From Hypomyces perniciosus (lineage: Eukaryota > Ascomycota > Sordariomycetes > Hypocreales > Hypocreaceae), in contig SPDT01000003.1 in assembly GCA_008477525.1 (NCBI GenBank), forward strand, positions 3,844,001 through 3,908,000: a stretch of DNA of 64,000 bases, written 5' to 3'. Below, piece by piece: positions 57,768 through 64,000 of this stretch. A program made the position numbers and the translations under genes. Below the pieces are notes generated by a model. It had not been told where the DNA came from. It did no database searches and saw nothing but the letters and a program-made list of their open reading frames with translations. Numbering within the stretch: the stretch's first letter is position 1; each line of letters begins with the position of its first letter.

Positions 57768-59623
57768 CGAAGAATCAGATGAGGAGGGCGAAGAAGAAGG
57801 AGCAGAAGAAAGCCAAACCAGAGGTTCGTCTCCCTAGCACCTAGCCCCTGCTGCAAGTGCCTTGTTTCTTTCTAACTCCATCAAAGGATGAAGCACAACC
57901 AGAGGTTGCTGAGACTGCTGAGACCGCCGTCGAGATAGCAGAGGAGCCATCCCAACCAGAGGACGACAACGGCGTAAAGAAACCACAAGAGCCGAAGAAG
58001 GATTCTGCTGTTGTGGATGAGCTGACAGTGGACGACTTCTTTGAGGATGATCCGACTCTCGCGATATATAAAGACATTTTCACCAAGTTCGGCGCGTCTT
58101 TCGAAGGAGATAAACCCACAAAGGAAGTCAACCAGGAAATATTTTTCGGCGACAACGACGATATTCCAGATGAGGAGGAGGAGTCCGGCCAGCCAAAACT
58201 GTCCAAGAAGAAGCGCAAGCAACTGAACAAGCTATCTGTTGCCGAGCTCAAGGCCCTTGTTGGGATCCCCGAAGTGGTAGAGTGGCAAGATGTCTCCTCA
58301 TCGGATCCGCGACTCTTGGTCCAGATTAAGGCACAGAGAAACGTTGTACCTGTTCCGTCCCACTGGTCTATGAAGAGAGAATATCTGTCTTCAAAACGAG
58401 GAATTGAGAAGTCGGCGTTTCGACTGCCCAAGTTCATTGCTGAAACCGGCATTTCGGAGATGCGAGATGCGGTATTGGAGAAGCAGGCAGAACAGACCCT
58501 GAAACAAAAGCAGCGCGAAAGAGTCGCGCCGAAGATGGGCAAGCTGGACATCGACTACCAGAGACTCTACGACGCCTTCTTCCGCTTCCAGACGAAGCCG
58601 GAGCTGACGAGATTTGGCGAAGTCTACTATGAGGGCAAGGAAAGCGAGGTGGATTACCAGCACTTCCGCCCTGGTGAGTTGACTGATATGACAAAAGAAG
58701 CCCTTGGCATGCCTGCAGGAGCACCACCGCCATGGCTCATAAACCAGCAACGCTTTGGTGCACCTCCTTCATACCCAACAATTAAGATTCCCGGCCTAAA
58801 CGCGCCACCTCCCGCCGGAGGGTCATGGGGTTTCCATCCTGGTGGTTGGGGCAAACCGCCCGTTGACGAGTTCAACCGCCCCTTATATGGCGGTGATGTC
58901 TTCGGCCTCGCTAATCAGAACATTGCTGTTACTCAGACACAGCCAGCGCAAGCCCCAATTCATACGGGCGAACCTGTGGAGCGCACCCTCTGGGGTGAGC
59001 TGCAGCCTCGCGAGGAGGAGTCAGAAGAAGAAGAGGAAGAAGAAGAGGAAGAGGATGAGGAGGAAGATGAGGACATCCCCGGCGGTACTGAGACTCCTAG
59101 CGGGCTTGAGACGCCAGGTGGCTATGCCAGCACTGTCCATCACGACTATGCAAACCAAGGAGTTGAGACATCTATTGCTGGTGAAATGGATCTCCGTAAG
59201 GAGCGACGCGGCTTTGACACTGAGGAATCTTCCGCTCCCCGCTCTGCCTACACTGTTGTCCCTGAGCGACAGGTCCGCGCAGAGGGCTTCTTCGGCAGTG
59301 ACCGCGCATACGATATCAACGCCGCACAGCGCGCAGCAGGAGCTGGGTTGCCCGTGCTTGGTGCTGACGACGATTCCCGCAAGCGCAAGAAGCCTGGTGA
59401 TGTGGACGTAGCCATTGACGTCGACTCACTTAACCAACACGGCGGCGTCAACAGGGATGAGTTGCGGAGCAGGTACGACGCCGGCACAAAAGAAGAGGGT
59501 ATCGGTGCCAAATGGGCCTACGACGACGATCTCAGTCAGATGATTGCAGAGGAGAGCCGGAAGCGACAGCGCACCGAAAAGGAACGCAGCGAGAAGAAGA
59601 AAGAGAGCAAGTATAGGTTTTAA
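57749..59623 (+). CDS. SF3B2: Splicing factor 3B subunit 2 (SAP145/Cus1)
   Basis: Two exons, 57749-57823 and 57887-59623, encode 603 residues, almost equal to the fission yeast protein. The first exon supplies a basic leader (MRRAKKKEQKKAKPE). The conserved core contains KKKRKQLNKLSVAELK, VVEWQDVSSSDPRLL and PVPSHWSMKREYLS (DUF382), then the PSP domain with HFRPGELTDMTKEALGMP. A proline/glycine-rich segment (SWGFHPGGWGKPPVDEF) and an acidic run near residues 400-425 follow. The protein is part of SF3b in the U2 snRNP and helps fix the branch site. Intron 1 begins GTTCGT, a weak donor. Confidence 0.95.
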
Positions 59624-60391
59624 TAGGCTGGAGGGTTTAAGGAGGGAGAGGAAATAGGGTCTCGGGGGGGTAGTGTGATATACCCCAGGGACTGTGTAAC
59701 ATCAACGAAGTGAAACGTGAGGGACAGAGCGTGATCACGGGTGATGGAAAAGGATGCACTGCACACCTTGGTTTGGCGTTTGTTTGTATGAGTCGAGAGA
59801 TAATTACTACTTTGACCGGATTTCAACGGCTGAACCTGAGAATAAACAATGAGGTTTTAGAGACCATTCCATCAGGCACCAGCACTTGAGAGGCTCCACG
59901 TCCTGTTGTGAATATGCTTTTAATTTCATCATCATGGAACGAGATGCCACACCCCCAAAATCGAGATGCGATCTTGAGAAAGAAAAATCAGCCATCTAAA
60001 ACTAAAAAGACCATGCATGTACAACAATAAACGGAGCCTAAAAGCTCACACCCTGGCGACTCTTCTCCATCCCATATTTCGTTTCTCCCTTCCATAAAGC
60101 GCCGAGATATTTTTGTTAAGTTATACAAATACAGTAGCCGCCTTCATCTCACCATCCGAATCATGTATTTATGCGCCGTTTACCGGGCAGCTTTTCTCTG
60201 GACACACCTTTGGTAGATTTTCTGTATACCCGTCTTCCTATTACAGGCGCACAGCTTGCCCAAGAAACCCATCAAGGCCGGTATTATTATGGCCTTTCGC
60301 GTTTCAACGTAGTCTGCGCGGCGGTGACCGAGCTTGTAGAAAGAAGAGTTGATTCCGGACTTGGCAGTGCTGTGGGCGATTCACCTACCCT
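59624..60391. other. Intergenic region between convergent genes
   Basis: About 770 bp between the 3' ends of SF3B2 and the SUZ12-like gene. A 74-codon frame at 60171-60395 runs into the last exon of the latter on the other strand and has no recognised features. Confidence 0.5.
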
Positions 60392-62672
60392 CTAGACAGG
60401 TCTTTCTAACCCGCTGCAGGTGTTACACAGCCACTCACGTCTATTGACTGGCGTAATGGCGTCTTTCTCTATGCAGTTGGAGTGATAGAGTCGATGTGAA
60501 CAGGCCTAGAAAAGTCAACTCGTCAGTGGAAAATCAAACAAAAGAAACCCGCCGGGTAGTGATGTGAATAAATACCTTGTTAAAGCAAACCAGCATCCTT
60601 GGCCCAAGAACAGGGAGCTGGCAAATAGTACAACCATTGGCACCTTTGCGGATTTGGGCTGCCCTTGGAGATTGCTTCGTCCCAAATTCCGTCGGCTTGG
60701 TGCTGCTTGGCGAATCATCGACCTTCGGTTGCGACTGCACCCTTGCCTCATTGATATAAGAGAATGCACCCTGCATGGTGTTTTCATCCAGCAAGTCGCG
60801 GATCAGGAGAACACTGGTATGCTTTCCAAATTCCATCATGCGCTGGTCGGCAGCGACAAGCCATGATGCTTTTTGTCGAACAAATTCCAACCAAGCCCGC
60901 GGAAAGTAGGCAGCAGAGGTGAGGTTCTGGCGCAGGATGTATCCGTCCCATTCCCAGATATACTCCCTTTCTGCAGGCGTTACGTCGGAGAAGTCGCCAA
61001 TAGCCTCCCGATGTTTCTGAATCAGCCATGTGCTGTCTGGGATTGGCTTTGGTACCTCCTCCCCAGGGATCAATCGCGCCCTGCTTATGGGGTCGAAGAG
61101 AGGCTGAGGAATATTCGGTACCAATACCTTACTCTTGGGCCGTCCGATGCGACGCTGTATCGGGCGTTGCGTAGTGGCTGGGGACTGGGAAGGTAGTCTT
61201 TCATATTTGGTTTTGTCTTTGGAAAATGTGAACACATCGTCGATGGTGTCGGATCCAAGACGAGAAGTGACCCACGATTGATCCCCTGCGATGAATGTTT
61301 GAAGATTGAAAGTCTTGATGGGCTGGTTGAGCTCGTAATTTTTCGAAGGAGACGATACCGATTCGCGACGGCTAGTGACACGAAACTGCGGTCCTTGACT
61401 CGTCGTTTCGAGCATATACTCGTACGCAGGGTGGAACGTTTGCAAGTGAAGTTGCAGTTGCGGCATCGTCTGGTGGTAAGCCCCGCAAGTTATGCAACGA
61501 TAATAGTCCAAGCAGATGGGCTGATCAGATGGTAAGAGGTAGTTGACGCGACCTTCGCTGGTTGCTGTAGGGTTGCCCCGAGCGCGACGTTTCCTTTCTC
61601 GTCCCTGAGCCTGGTCACTCAGGACTTTCAGGTTGTAGACCTTGTTCTTCTCCCGAGTCCTCAAAGACCGTGAAGGGGTCTGTGCTCCTTCTGCAACCTC
61701 ATCCTCGAGCTCAAGGGACGATTCGTCTACATGGCCGTTCGTGCCCGTAATCCCATTGATCCCTCCGTCCAAAGACGGAGCAAATGGGTCATCTGAGATG
61801 AAGGGGTCCGTGCCAGGATCAATGGCATTGATGCAAGGCATCGAGCCCTTTTCCAAACGCCTCAGTGCCTTGAACCCGGAAGTCCAACGGAGATCGATAT
61901 CCATGAGATAGTCGGTCTGGTGTACAGGCTTATGGGAAGGGTATCCAACCGAGAGGGAAACCTGACTCTTAAGCCTACCAAAGATTTGGTTAAAACGACT
62001 TGACAAGACGCAAGTTCGACCCAGGGTGCTAGTACAAGCCGGGGAAACACCGAAATCATTCGAATCAAGTGGAGGCCAATGTCCATCATGAGCCGCTTCC
62101 AGCTCGACCGCGAGTTCATAGGAGTCGGCCAAATCGAATTTGCTGTCATCACCTCTGTTAACGAGGATGCTTTCCTCGGGGATATAGAATGGCCGGGGCA
62201 AATCAACCCGGGCGATGCGGTTGGGGCCCACGGGATTCTTGAACGTGGTTAAGTCACAGACTTGGCTCTGACAGTGAAGAACACGAGGGTAACCGGAGCT
62301 GAGTTCAGAAATAGTGACTCTGCAGCTGGCCTTGGTCTTCATCACATCGCGCGGAGCAGTTTGGGTTTGGTAGGACCTGACTTTTTTGGAGTCTTTATGG
62401 GAGACTCTGAGAACTTCAATGGCCAGCGCGGAGCGGGGGTCAGAAGTGCGCGGAGAGGCAATGAGGTGGTCGACCTCGAACGGGTCAGGCGAGGAGAGCC
62501 GCCGTCTCTTGTGAGGAGGAGCGCCATCGTCGTCGACGTGGTGTGATCCCTTGTGCCCTGGTGAAGACACTATATTGCCCATAGCTGCAGAGTCTTGCCA
62601 GGCTCTGACGCCTTTGATCCAATTGCGATGAAGAAAGGGGGCTCTGCGCTGACACCTGGTTTTCACCGTCAT
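60392..62672 (-). CDS. SUZ12: SUZ12-like VEFS-box protein with C-terminal PHD finger
   Basis: Two exons, 62672-60576 and 60505-60392, encode 736 residues; an alternative ATG at 62582 (MGNIVSSPGH) would give 706. A C2H2 finger (C393, C396, H409, H414) and a region near 560-635 (DVTPAEREYIWEWDGY, then RAWLEFVRQKASWLV) match the zinc finger and VEFS box of Su(z)12, a core subunit of Polycomb repressive complex 2. Exon 2 completes a C4HC3 PHD finger: C681, C684, C696, C701, H707, C710, C726, C729, with Trp724 two residues before C726. PRC2 methylates H3K27 and silences genes, often metabolite clusters. The PHD is unusual for SUZ12 as commonly described; a separate VEFS-PHD family is the alternative. 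Confidence 0.85.
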
Positions 62673-64000
62673 GGCGGGATAAGGCCGGTCATGAGAGGGT
62701 ACGGTTTATGAGACGGCAGATGGTCCAGAGGGCTGATGAAGGATAAATATGATGATAAATCTGTCCCTGTGTCATGAGTTTGCGCGACTCATGATCGTGA
62801 CGGCAACTCCGGAGAATGCCCGTGTCATAAAACTTGCTGCTGCCGCTGCTGCTGCTACTGCTGCTGCTGAGGGTGAGAATAAGCACGAGATCTGTTGGCA
62901 CTATGACAACGGGCGATGGCCACTCGCGGGCATGAACCAGAGAGCGCAGAGAAAAAGAAAGGAAAAGAAAAGTCAGAACAACGGACACTACTCGTAATTC
63001 CTCAGAACTGAGAGAGGAACGAGAGGTGAGAAGTGAGGTAAAAGGCCGGACAGCGCGACGGGGGGCCCGTCAGAACAAAGCAGACGCGTGTGGATGCGAA
63101 TCCAAAAGCGACGAGGCAAACAGGGAGTTGGAAAGTCGGATTGAGCCCCAGAAAAGGTTCTAGCGCTGGAGCCAGTGAGCTTAGCAGCAGGCTATTTTGG
63201 GGCCCACCTTTTGTGCATGAACAAACGCACCCAAATGATCGGATACAAGCATGCAACAATGTCCGCGTATGCGGAGACGCCATCCACGATAAGGTAATTG
63301 TGTTTCTAAAGAAGATGGGTCCGTGAAGTGATATGGGAGAAATTGCGGCTTCTATTCACCATTCAGGCAATATGAATCTCTACGGATGCATCTTGGTACG
63401 TATGAATGTGCAGAAGTACGGAGTATCTACGGAGTAAGGTCTGTATTGATTAGTATTGATACTACGGAGTACTCGTCCCCAAATATGCAGTTAAAAGAAC
63501 ATGCACAACATTGTGAATTACCACCCTAATGCCACTATAGGACACTAACGCAAGGCTGAGAGGTATGGTACTGCTCCAAGTACCTCCGCAGACCAGACTT
63601 GCACGAGCCCCGCTGAGCGTCATAAGTTCCTGATATAGCACTCGCTCACCTTTGACCTCCCTCCCACCTTTATCAATATTATTCCCCTTGTTCTTTGTTG
63701 CAGCCCAGCACAGGACGCGATCTTTGCCTGCTTGATGCAGGAGCCCATTCGGATGCGTCCAAGATCATTCGAGCACGGCGCACCTTGCTGCACACTCTGT
63801 GGTCCCTCAAGTGCCTTCTGTTGTGTCTTGCGTCTACCAAATTAGCTTTGGTGGCCAACAAAGACTTGGACAGTCCCGTCAAAACCGCCTCAAATCTGTG
63901 TGATTTCCATAAGCGCACCTCATACTATCATACCTGCCACTGACAGTCATATCTTTGATAGGCGCTGTGCTACAATGGCCTTGACGCGAAGTGCTGGTCG
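62673..64000. other. Right-end region without a supportable gene
   Basis: About 1.3 kb. It holds a GCT-type trinucleotide repeat at 62836-62869, three ACGGAGTA copies near 63416, 63430 and 63462, and short frames with no family features. A gene could begin beyond the window. Confidence 0.5.
62836..62869. repeat. GCT trinucleotide microsatellite
   Basis: Eleven near-perfect GCT/GCC/ACT triplets upstream of the SUZ12-like gene. On the plus strand they would encode an alanine run in a short frame that otherwise has no protein features. Confidence 0.85.

Noticed and set aside
60171..60395. 74-codon plus-strand frame
   Set aside because: It runs into the last exon of the SUZ12-like gene on the other strand and shows no family features; not enough support to call a gene.

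Overview
The window is nuclear DNA of a filamentous ascomycete, most likely a sordariomycete and possibly Hypocreales. Supporting this are short GT-AG introns (mostly 50-120 nt), Zn2Cys6 regulators, a multidomain fungal polyketide synthase, a Pth11-like membrane protein and single-copy fungal housekeeping genes. I cannot name a species. Many genes needed manual splicing; the exon limits in the evidence fields keep the reading frame and rejoin conserved motifs.

Left part (0.3-16 kb): ordinary cell functions. In order these are a mitochondrially targeted AAA ATPase, a Zn2Cys6 regulator, the F1-ATP synthase beta subunit (ATP2), glycogen branching enzyme, a mitochondrial ClpX-type unfoldase and cytochrome c oxidase subunit 5. 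Four of the six act in mitochondria.

Middle part (16.5-44.3 kb): accessory DNA centred on a 2671-residue highly reducing polyketide synthase (KS-AT-DH-MT-degenerate ER-KR-ACP) without its own thioesterase. Around it lie a DHA1-type MFS transporter, a Zn2Cys6 regulator, a LovG/FSH1-like serine hydrolase that could release the chain, a Pth11-like seven-helix protein, a carboxymuconolactone-decarboxylase-like protein, an FAD monooxygenase and a GMC oxidoreductase. I infer a biosynthetic cluster: the synthase builds a methylated, partly reduced chain, the hydrolase frees it, the two flavoenzymes oxidise it, the regulator switches the set on and the MFS protein exports the product. The spacers are long, rich in the short motif ACTCCGTA/TACGGAGT and contain an AT-rich patch.

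Right part (45.9-62.7 kb): core nuclear genes. These are a Mus7/MMS22-family replication-repair protein and ORC5, divergent around a promoter with MluI cell-cycle-box-like sites; a Sly41/TPT-family transporter; splicing factor SF3B2; and a SUZ12-like VEFS-box protein whose last exon completes a PHD finger. The final 1.3 kb has no gene I can support. I found no tRNA, rRNA, CRISPR array or intact transposon.
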